Shown here piece by piece: positions 32,348 through 39,032 of a DNA stretch of 64,000 nucleotides; position 1 is the stretch's first letter, and each line of letters opens with the position of its first letter. The stretch is from Kitasatospora indigofera (GTDB lineage Bacteria > Actinomycetota > Actinomycetes > Streptomycetales > Streptomycetaceae): positions 62,001 to 126,000 of the forward strand of contig NZ_BNBO01000022.1 of the NCBI RefSeq assembly GCF_014655955.1, read 5' to 3'. Under the pieces are notes generated by a model. It did no database searches, was not told where the DNA came from, and saw only the letters and a list, made by a program, of their open reading frames with translations. Both the position numbers and the translations under genes were made by a program.

Positions 32348-33331
32348 TCAGTCCTCGTTCGCCATGAAGCCGGATTTGCGGCGCAGCAGGATCGACGTGA
32401 ACGCCATCGAGATGGCGAACAGGATCAGGGCGATGACGCAGGCCGAGCCGTAGTCGAAGCGCTGGAAGCCCAGGTTGTAGACCATCTGCGGCAGGGTCCA
32501 GGTGGAGCCCTGGGGGTAGCCGGGTTCGAACTGCTGGCCGGACCCGCCGATCACGCCGCTGGCGACCTTCCCGGCGACGATCGCCTGGGTGTAGTACTGC
32601 ATGGTCTGGATCACCCCGGTGACCACCGCGAACATCACGATCGGCGAGATGTTCGGGAAGGTCACGTAGCGGAACCGCTGGACCGGTCCGGCGCCGTCGA
32701 GCTCGGCGGCCTCGTACTGCTCCTTCGGCACGTCCAGCAGGGCGGCCATGAAGATCACCATCAGGTCGCCGATGCCCCACATGGCCAGCATGGTCAGGGC
32801 GGGCTTGGACCAGCTGGGGTCGGTGAACCAGCCGGGCGCCGGCAGACCGAGGTCGCCGAGCAGCTGGTTGACCGGGCCGGTACCGGGGTTGAGCAGGAAG
32901 GCGAAGGCCATCGTGGCGGCCACCGGCGGGGCCAGGTAGGGCAGGTAGAAGAAGGTCCGGAACAGCCCGGCACCGGTCTTCACCTTGGTGATCAGCATGC
33001 CGATGCCGAGACCGAAGACCACCCGCAGCGAGACCATCACCACGACCAGCCACAGGGTGTTGCGCAGGCCCTGCCAGAAGAACGGGTAGTCGTTGAAGAC
33101 GTACGACCAGTTCTTCAGGCCGGTGAACGTCGGGGTCGTGAAGCCGTCGTAGTGGGTGACGGAGAAGTAGAGGGTGGAGACCAGCGGGTAGACGAAGAAG
33201 AAGCCGAAGCCGATCAGCCAGGGCGAGAGGAAGGCCAGGGTGCGGGCCGCCGCCCGGCGGCGCTTGCTGCGAAGCGCCGCCGGGACGGGGAGTCCGGCAC
33301 TCGCCTTACGGGAGCCGAACGCGATTGCCAT
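32348..33331 (-). CDS. Carbohydrate ABC transporter permease (MalF type)
   Basis: A 327-residue permease with six hydrophobic segments and the EAA loop EQYEAAELDGAGPVQRFRYVTFPNISPI. It has a long cytoplasmic N-terminus (RKASAGLPVPAALRSKRRRAAARTLAF) and a periplasmic loop with NPGTGPVNQLLGDLG, both MalF-like. With the second permease and the binding protein it forms the sugar importer. It starts 17 bases after the binding-protein stop. Confidence 0.92.
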   Translation of the reverse strand: MAIAFGSRKASAGLPVPAALRSKRRRAAARTLAFLSPWLIGFGFFFVYPLVSTLYFSVTHYDGFTTPTFTGLKNWSYVFNDYPFFWQGLRNTLWLVVVMVSLRVVFGLGIGMLITKVKTGAGLFRTFFYLPYLAPPVAATMAFAFLLNPGTGPVNQLLGDLGLPAPGWFTDPSWSKPALTMLAMWGIGDLMVIFMAALLDVPKEQYEAAELDGAGPVQRFRYVTFPNISPIVMFAVVTGVIQTMQYYTQAIVAGKVASGVIGGSGQQFEPGYPQGSTWTLPQMVYNLGFQRFDYGSACVIALILFAISMAFTSILLRRKSGFMANED

Positions 33332-33348
33332 GTGTTGCTCGCCTTACG

Positions 33349-34704
33349 CTACTTCGCCTGGTTCACGGCGGCGTCGATTTCCTTGGCGGTGGCCGCGAGG
33401 CCGGCCGCCAGGTCGGTCTGCTTGCCCGACTCGTAGTCGTAGCCCAGGTTCTGCAGGGACACGATGTACGCGCCGCCGTTGACGCTGGCGGGCGTGGTGC
33501 CGGAGTTGGGGTTCTTGGCGATGTCCAGGAAGGTCTTGAAGTTCGCGTCGGCGTCCAGCTTCGGCGAGTTCAGCGCCTCGAAGGTGCTCGGCACGTTGTG
33601 GATCGCGTTGGCGAAGCTCACCACGGCGTCGGTGTTGGTGGTCAGGTACTTGACCAGCTCCCAGGCCGCGGCCTGCTTCTTGCTGTTCTTGGCGATGCCG
33701 ATGATGGTGCCGGTCTGGTAGCCGCGGCCGTAGGTCGAGACCTCGGCGTCCGGCACCGGGAACGGCGCGGTGGCCCACTCGAAGTCCGGCTTGTCGGTGG
33801 CCAGCGAGGCGGTCCGCCACTCACCGTCGATCGCCATCGCGACCTGGCCGGTGTGGAACGGGTTCTTGGCGCTGAACTCGTCGCCGAAGGAGGCGCGGTA
33901 CTTCTCCAGCTTGTCGAAGCCGCCCAGCTTGTCGACCAGGCCCTTCTGCCAGGTCAGCATCTCGGCGACCTTGGGGTCGGTGGCGATGCTCGACTTGCCG
34001 TCGGAGCCGAAGTAGCTGGGCCCGAACTGGCCGAGGAAGTGCTCGGTGGTCGACTCGTAGCCGTGGTAGTTCGGCATGAAGCCGAGCTGCTTGAAGCCGT
34101 CGCCGTCGGCGACGGTCAGCTTGGCGGCCGCGTCGGCGAACTCGCTGAAGGTCTTCGGCGGCGCGGTGATGCCGGCCGCGGCGAAGGCCTTCTTGTTGTA
34201 GTAGAGGCCGAACACGTCACCGAGCAGCGGCAGCGAGCACTGGTTGCCCTTGAACTGGGTGTAGTTGAGCATCGCCGCCGGGAAGGTCTTGGCGGCGTCT
34301 ATGCCGTCCTTCTTCAGCAGCGGGTTGAGGTCCGCGAAGACGTTCGACGAACAGAAGGTGCCCACGTTGTTGGTGGTGAAGGAGGACACCACGTCCGGGG
34401 CGTCGTCGCCGCCGGCCCGCAGCGCCTGGTTGGTCTTGTCGTCCGCGATGTTGCCGACGGCCTTGACGTGGATGTTCGGGTGGGCCTTCTCGAAGGCGGC
34501 GATGTTGTCGTTGATCGCCTTGGTCTCGCTGTCCTGGCTCCAACCGTGCCAGAAGGTGATCGTGACGTCCTTGCCGCTGGCCGAATCGTCGTTGCCACCG
34601 GCGGAGTTGGTGCCGGTGCAGGCGGTGGCGAGCAGGGCCAGGACGGCGCTGCCGGTGACGGCGGCGATCGTACGGCGGGCTCTGCGGGAGGTGGTGGCGT
34701 GCAC
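33349..34704 (-). CDS. Extracellular sugar-binding lipoprotein
   Basis: A 451-residue solute-binding protein. The signal peptide ends in the lipobox LLATACTG, so it is lipid-anchored on Cys. The mature domain begins TITFWHGWSQDSETKAI, the start typical of cluster B sugar-binding proteins, and contains MAIDGEWRTASL. The GTG start has GGAGG eight bases upstream. Ligand is unresolved; the cassette argues for an amino sugar di- or oligosaccharide. Confidence 0.9.
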   Translation of the reverse strand: MHATTSRRARRTIAAVTGSAVLALLATACTGTNSAGGNDDSASGKDVTITFWHGWSQDSETKAINDNIAAFEKAHPNIHVKAVGNIADDKTNQALRAGGDDAPDVVSSFTTNNVGTFCSSNVFADLNPLLKKDGIDAAKTFPAAMLNYTQFKGNQCSLPLLGDVFGLYYNKKAFAAAGITAPPKTFSEFADAAAKLTVADGDGFKQLGFMPNYHGYESTTEHFLGQFGPSYFGSDGKSSIATDPKVAEMLTWQKGLVDKLGGFDKLEKYRASFGDEFSAKNPFHTGQVAMAIDGEWRTASLATDKPDFEWATAPFPVPDAEVSTYGRGYQTGTIIGIAKNSKKQAAAWELVKYLTTNTDAVVSFANAIHNVPSTFEALNSPKLDADANFKTFLDIAKNPNSGTTPASVNGGAYIVSLQNLGYDYESGKQTDLAAGLAATAKEIDAAVNQAK

Positions 34705-34808
34705 TTCGAGGTCCTCCTGGGGGGTGCGCGGGCAGGCGTCATTGCCTCGTCGCCCGGCGGGGGTTGGGGGAAGGTGTGCTGCGGTCGCGGTGTCGGGTAC
34801 GGCGGGGT

Positions 34809-34825
34809 GCTGAGTCTTCCTCAGC
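34809..34825. other. 6-bp hairpin between ROK and binding-protein genes
   Basis: GCTGAG-N5-CTCAGC in the 210-base gap. It could be a weak terminator, a processing site or a half-site of an operator; no stronger element was found in that gap apart from the 15-bp repeats. Confidence 0.35.
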
Positions 34826-34860
34826 CGTGGTGCGGCGGGTCGGTGCGGGGAGGGTCGGTG

Positions 34861-34920
34861 GGCGGAGCTTCGGGCGGTCGAGCTTCGGTCGGTGGAGCTT
34901 CGCCGGGTGGAGCTTCAGTG
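34861..34920 (+). repeat. Four-copy 15-bp repeat at ROK gene end
   Basis: Four tandem 15-bp units with shared core GG(T/C)GGAGCTTCG (last unit runs into the ROK stop codon region at 34915-34917). In the minus strand the core is GAAGCTCC. Could be an operator array or a slippage product. Confidence 0.75.
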
Positions 34921-36105
34921 GGTGGAGAAGACCGCCTCGCGGGCGGCGGCCAGGGCGCGCTGCAGCGCCCCGTGCAGGACGGGCGGCCCGGGCAGCGCGC
35001 TGCTGCGGACCTCCGGCCGGGTGATCGCGATCCGGGCCAGTTCGTCCTCGACGAGCAGCCGCAGCCGCTCGCCGCCGGCGATCGGGACCCCGCCGGAGAC
35101 CACCACGAGCTCGGGGTCGACGACGGAGACGATCACGGCCAGCCCGACGGCGAGCCGCCCGGCCAGCGCGGTGAGGAAGTCGTCGCCGGCGCCCGGGGTC
35201 TCCAGGGCCAGCAGGACCGCCTCCTCGGCGCTCGGCGCGCTCAGGCCGTGCTCCCGGGCGAGCGCCCGGACGGCCGGCGCGCCGACGAGTTCCTGGAACC
35301 CGCCGGAGTTCTTCCGGCGGACGTCCCGGACCACCGGCGCGCCGGGCACCGGCATGTAGCCGACCTCCCCGGCGCCCCCGGTGAAGCCCCGGTGCAGGCG
35401 GCCGGCGATCACGATCGCGGCGCCGGTGCCCTCGCCGGCCCAGAGCAGGACGAAGTCCTCGCAGCCCTGGGCCGCGCCCGAGGCCTGTTCGGCGACGGCG
35501 GCCAGGTTGACGTCGTTCTCGATGCTCACCGGCGCGGCCAGCGCGGCCGAGAGCTCGTCGGTCAGCCGCGGCGAGTGCCAGCCGGGCAGGTGCGAGGCGT
35601 AGCGGAGCTTGCCGGTGACCGGGTCGGGGGCGCCGCCGACGCCGATCACGATCTCGCGCAGGCTGCCGGGCGCGAGGCCGGCCCGGCGGACGGTCTCGGC
35701 GACGGCCTCGCCGACCTTCTCGACGGTGGCGGCGGCGGGCCAGCCCTTGCTGGGGACGACGTGCTCGGCCAGGGTGCGGCCGGTGATGTCGGCGACCGCG
35801 ACCCGGACCTGGCTGGTGGTGACGTCCAGCCCGGCGACGTACCCGGCGGCCGGGTCGACCTGGTACAGCTGCGCGTTGGGCCCGGGGCCGCCCTCGGTGG
35901 TGCCGACCGGCACGACCAGCCCGGCCGCCTCCAGGCGGGCCAGCAGCTGGGAGGCGGTGGGCTTGGACAGGCCGGTGAGGGTGCCGATCTGGGTGCGGGA
36001 GAGCGGCCCGTTCTCCAGCAGCAGCTGGAGGGCGGCCCGGTCGTTGATGGCGCGCAGCAGGCTGGGGGTACCGGCGAGGGGGAGGCGGCTGGTGTTCTCG
36101 GTCAC
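34915..36105 (-). CDS. ROK family transcriptional regulator
   Basis: A 396-residue ROK repressor. The N-terminal winged helix (LLENGPLSRTQIGTLTGLSKPTASQLLARLEAAGLV) precedes a sugar-kinase-like fold with AGLDVTTSQVRVAVAD (ATP-site relic) and SIENDVNLAAVAEQ. The usual zinc motif CxCGxxGCxE is absent: the corresponding region reads RRKNSGGFQE. It probably senses the operon's sugar or phosphorylated product. GTG at 36105 follows GAGGAGGATCGACCT. A long leader precedes it, so it may be the first gene of the sugar operon. Confidence 0.85.
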   Translation of the reverse strand: MTENTSRLPLAGTPSLLRAINDRAALQLLLENGPLSRTQIGTLTGLSKPTASQLLARLEAAGLVVPVGTTEGGPGPNAQLYQVDPAAGYVAGLDVTTSQVRVAVADITGRTLAEHVVPSKGWPAAATVEKVGEAVAETVRRAGLAPGSLREIVIGVGGAPDPVTGKLRYASHLPGWHSPRLTDELSAALAAPVSIENDVNLAAVAEQASGAAQGCEDFVLLWAGEGTGAAIVIAGRLHRGFTGGAGEVGYMPVPGAPVVRDVRRKNSGGFQELVGAPAVRALAREHGLSAPSAEEAVLLALETPGAGDDFLTALAGRLAVGLAVIVSVVDPELVVVSGGVPIAGGERLRLLVEDELARIAITRPEVRSSALPGPPVLHGALQRALAAAREAVFSTH

Positions 36106-36372
36106 AGGTCGATCCTCCTCTTTCGGTGGCCCGGCCGGCAGGCCGGGGTGGCCCGGGCCCGCCCCGGCGGGGTGGCCCGGCCCCGGCGGACCGGGGTGGC
36201 TTCGGTGGGCTTCGTGGTGCGGCGGGCCGGGCGGGCGGGGCGGGTCCCGGCGGTACGGCGGTGGTGGTGCGGGGTGGCCGTGAAGCCGTCCGGCGATGCC
36301 GGGCGCGGGTGCGCCCGGGGTACGCCGGGGTGACCGGGCGGGGCGGCCCGGTGGTTGCGACAAGAACTGTTA

Positions 36373-36383
36373 GGAAACTTTCC
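36373..36383. promoter_or_regulatory. Candidate ROK operator
   Basis: GGAAA-C-TTTCC, a palindrome with one central base, flanked by TTA and AGT. It begins nine bases after the predicted transcription start of the ROK gene, the place for a repressor site, and resembles AT-rich ROK/NagC-type sites in an otherwise GC-rich region. Confidence 0.65.
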
Positions 36384-36398
36384 AGTCGCTTGGAGAGG

Positions 36399-36428
36399 AC
36401 CGTAGAACCCTGCTCAGCGGGGTGTCAA
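36399..36428 (-). promoter_or_regulatory. Near-consensus vegetative promoter of the ROK operon
   Basis: On the minus strand TTGACA (36423-36428), an 18-base spacer and TACGGT (36399-36404). The -35 is a perfect consensus, rare in this window. It reads towards the ROK gene and the transporter operon. Confidence 0.7.
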
Positions 36429-36469
36429 TGGCCCGCCCGAAGGTGGATGCCGAAGCGTTACCGGACACG

Positions 36470-36508
36470 ACCGAGCCCCGCCCCCCGGCAAGGGGGACGG
36501 GGCTCGGT
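36470..36508. terminator. Terminator downstream of MscS gene
   Basis: An 11-bp stem (ACCGAGCCCCG and complement) plus five C-G pairs above one mismatch, loop CGGCAA. It lies 90-128 bases past the MscS stop. Confidence 0.7.
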
Positions 36509-36597
36509 GGAAGGCGTCGCGGCCCGTCGTCACGGGCGCCCGGGCGATGGCCGGAACGGGCCTCGGCGGCGGCCCGCCGGGCGGGCCCCGAGGGGCC

Positions 36598-37809
36598 TCA
36601 GGTGGTCTTCAGGGGCCCGGGCCCGGCCTCGTCGGCCGGACGGGCCGGAGCCGGTATCGGCGCCGCGGCCAGCGACCGCGGCGAGGCCGGATCGGCCAGC
36701 GCCGACGGCGGGCCGGCGTCGGCCACCAGCACCGGGAGGACCCCCGCGGCGGCGGCCGCGGCGGCGGCCGCCGCCGTCGGGACCTCCTCCTTGAGCTTGA
36801 TCCCCGCCAGGTCGAAGGCCGCCTTCAGCCGCTGCCGGAGACCACGTCCCACCAGCGCGGACTTGCCCGGGGCCGTCCTCGCCTCCAGCCGCAGCACCAC
36901 CGAGTCCGCCGCCACCGACTCCACCCCGAGCACCGAGAACGGCGCCCAGATCAGCTCGTCGTACGGGGACTCCTTGGACAGCGCCTCGGCCGTCTCCAGG
37001 ATCAGCGCCTCGACCCGGACCAGGTCCTCCTTGTAGCCGACCTGGACGTCCACCGAGGCGGTCGACCAGCCCTGGCTCATGTTGGCGATCCGCTTCACCT
37101 CGCCGTTGCGGATGTACCAGATCTCGCCGTTCGCCCCGCGCAGCTTGGTCACCCGCAGGCCGACCTCCAGCACCGTGCCGGTGGCCACCCCGGTGTCGAT
37201 CTCGTCCCCGACCCCGTACTGGTCCTCCATGATCATGAAGACCCCGGACAGGAAGTCCGTCACCAGGTTGCGGGCGCCGAAACCGATCGCCACACCCGCG
37301 ACACCGGCACTGGCCAGCAGCGGCGCCAGATTCACCCCCAGGGCCGACAGCACCATCAGCGCCGCCGTCCCCAGAATGGTGAACGAGGCCACGCTGCGCA
37401 GCACCGAACCGATCGCCTCCGAGCGCTGCTGGCGCCGCTCCGGGTTGACCACCCCGGTGTTCGCCAGCAGCCCGCCGAGCCGGCTCGGCTCGGCCGCCTC
37501 GCCCTCCGCGGGCTTGGTCATCCGCGCTATCAGCTGGGTGATCAGCTTGCGCACCATCGCCCGCAGCACCAGGGCGAGCAGCACGATGAAGACGATCCGG
37601 ATGCCGCTGGCCACCCACTCCTGCCAGTGCGCGTCCAGCCAGCCGGCCGCCTCCTTGGTACTGCTGGTGACCTCGTCCGCGCTGGTGGGGAGTCTGAGGT
37701 CGAGCCCGGGCAGGCCGGACGGCGGCTGGCCCGTACCGGTGGCGGGAGCAGAGGGAGCCGTCGTCGGGGTCGCGTCGGCGAGGAGACCGGTGACACCGGA
37801 CCAGGACAC
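36598..37809 (-). CDS. Mechanosensitive ion channel (MscS family)
   Basis: A 403-residue channel. After a 60-residue extracytoplasmic N-terminus come helices at about 66-85, 140-160 and the pore helix LASAGVAGVAIGFGARNLVTDFLSGVFMIMEDQY (residues about 165-200), the MscS TM3 signature with alternating Ala/Gly. The beta domain (YGVGDEIDTGVATGTVLEVGLRVTKLR) and C-terminal alpha-beta domain follow. The last 60 residues are Ala/Pro-rich. GTG at 37809 follows AGGAAGG by eight bases. Opens under membrane tension to release solutes. Confidence 0.9.
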   Translation of the reverse strand: MSWSGVTGLLADATPTTAPSAPATGTGQPPSGLPGLDLRLPTSADEVTSSTKEAAGWLDAHWQEWVASGIRIVFIVLLALVLRAMVRKLITQLIARMTKPAEGEAAEPSRLGGLLANTGVVNPERRQQRSEAIGSVLRSVASFTILGTAALMVLSALGVNLAPLLASAGVAGVAIGFGARNLVTDFLSGVFMIMEDQYGVGDEIDTGVATGTVLEVGLRVTKLRGANGEIWYIRNGEVKRIANMSQGWSTASVDVQVGYKEDLVRVEALILETAEALSKESPYDELIWAPFSVLGVESVAADSVVLRLEARTAPGKSALVGRGLRQRLKAAFDLAGIKLKEEVPTAAAAAAAAAAGVLPVLVADAGPPSALADPASPRSLAAAPIPAPARPADEAGPGPLKTT

Positions 37810-37934
37810 GTGCGGGGCCTTCCTGCAGGGAGCGGTGGAGGGCCGCCGGGGACCCGGTGCGGCGCCGCTCCCGGGCCCGAAGGCCGTCCGGACCAGCCTA
37901 GCGGCCGCCCGGGGCCGTCCCGGACAGGCAGTCA

Positions 37935-37971
37935 GGGCCGCTCCGGCCGGCCGGGGCCGCTCCGGCCGGCC
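37935..37971 (+). repeat. 19-bp tandem duplication
   Basis: Two nearly identical copies of GGGCCGCTCCGGCCGGCC with 19-base period, in the MscS-HNH gap. Confidence 0.7.
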
Positions 37972-38081
37972 GGGGCCGGGCCGCCGCCCGGTGACGGCGG
38001 ACGGTGACCGCGGGACGCGGGCGGGTGACGACGCGCCGAGGACGCCCCGGCGCGTCGGGTGCAACCGGGCCGCGACCTGGG

Positions 38082-38094
38082 CATACCGGGTATG
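38082..38094. promoter_or_regulatory. CATACC-G-GGTATG palindrome
   Basis: Perfect 6-bp arms around one base, in an AT-richer patch 160 bases before the HNH start. Candidate operator for the HNH gene or the MscS promoter; the binding protein is unknown. Confidence 0.45.
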
Positions 38095-38254
38095 ACGGAA
38101 GACACATCCGGAATTCACGTCAGGTCCGTTACACAGGAGTGGTGGCGCCGCGCGAACGCGTGAGGCGACACTGGGGGAGATCACGCACCCGCTGCGTGGT
38201 CGAACCGCTCGTCCCGGCGCGAGCCACGCGCCGCAGGCGTCCAAGGAGGCATCC

Positions 38255-38920
38255 GTGCCGCATGTCCTGGTCCTCAACGCGTCCTACGAGCCACTCGGCG
38301 TCGTATCGATGCGCCGCGCACTCATCCTGGTCCTCAACCACAAGGCGGTCAGCCTGGAGGACTCGGGAGTCACTCTGCACAGCGCCACCAGCGCCCTTCC
38401 GGCGCCGTCCGTCGTCCGGCTGACCCGCTTCGTCCGGGTCCCCTTCTGCGGGCCCGTCCCGCTCACCCGCCGCGCTCTGTTCGCCCGTGACCACGGGCGC
38501 TGCGTCTACTGCGGGGCCGCCGCTACCAGCGTCGACCACGTCATCCCGCGCAGCCGGGGCGGCCAGCACCGGTGGGACAACGTCGTGGCGGCCTGCCGCC
38601 GCTGCAACCACACCAAGGCCGACCGGCACCTCACCGAACTCGGCTGGCGGATGAAGCGCCAGCCCGCCCCGCCCAGCGGCCTGGCCTGGCGCATCATCGG
38701 CACCGGGATCAAGGACCCGCGCTGGCGGCCCTACCTGGAGCCGTACGGGGCGAACGACCAGTTCCGGGAGTACGAGCACCACGACCATACCGAGTTCGCC
38801 GGGGCGCACCCGGTACCGCTCGGCCGGGCGCACGCCGCCCATCCCCTCCCGGTGCACGGCGCCCCCGCGCGCCCCGCGCCGGGCCGCCGCGGAGAGCAGC
38901 CCGAACCGCTCTCCGCCTGA
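38255..38920 (+). CDS. HNH endonuclease family protein
   Basis: A 221-residue protein with an HNH nuclease core: CVYCGAAATSVDHVIPRSRGGQHRWDNVVAACRRCNHTKADR (residues about 87-130), including zinc pairs CxxC and CxxC, the catalytic DH and the final H of the motif. Preceded by a conserved 80-residue N-terminal domain (VLVLNASYEPLGVVSMRRALILVLNHKAV) typical of this actinomycete family. Likely a DNA nuclease; the biological role is unknown. GTG start has AAGGAGG five bases upstream. Confidence 0.9.
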   Translation: MPHVLVLNASYEPLGVVSMRRALILVLNHKAVSLEDSGVTLHSATSALPAPSVVRLTRFVRVPFCGPVPLTRRALFARDHGRCVYCGAAATSVDHVIPRSRGGQHRWDNVVAACRRCNHTKADRHLTELGWRMKRQPAPPSGLAWRIIGTGIKDPRWRPYLEPYGANDQFREYEHHDHTEFAGAHPVPLGRAHAAHPLPVHGAPARPAPGRRGEQPEPLSA

Positions 38921-38967
38921 TCCCGCTCCACAAAAGGGCCTGCCCGTCATATCCCGGTACGCCTCAT

Positions 38968-39007
38968 GGGCCGCCGGCGCACCCCGAACGGGGAGCGCCG
39001 GCGGCCC
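38968..39007. terminator. Bidirectional terminator, HNH/GH84
   Basis: A 13-bp perfect outer stem (GGGCCGCCGGCGC and complement) with an A-A mismatch and an inner CCCCG/CGGGG stem, between the convergent HNH and GH84-like genes. Confidence 0.8.
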
Positions 39008-39032
39008 GCCGTCCGTCCGGCGGCGGCGCGCG

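Larger units (their letters stand above)
36106..36597. other. 492-base gap: ROK promoter, operator, MscS terminator
   Basis: Contains the ROK gene's promoter (36399-36428), its candidate operator (36373-36383), a 287-base leader to the ROK start that is Pro-codon-rich but has no supported gene, and the MscS-side hairpin (36470-36508). The remaining GC-rich stretch (36509-36597) shows short palindromes only. Confidence 0.7.
37810..38254. other. 445-base divergent gap with repeats and palindrome
   Basis: Lies between the divergent MscS and HNH genes. It holds a 19-bp tandem duplication (37935-37971, core CCGCTCCGGCCGGCC) and the palindrome at 38082-38094. No coding region is supported. Confidence 0.55.

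Noticed and set aside
33325-36333. A 1002-codon plus-strand frame over the binding-protein and ROK genes
   Set aside because: Same antisense artefact: low-complexity VGGGRGAG repeats and no start site; the minus-strand genes are well supported.
26131-36428. DasR-type dre site in the sugar locus
   Set aside because: I looked for ACTGGTCTAGACCACT-like sequences and found none; the visible symmetry is the GGAAA-C-TTTCC site.
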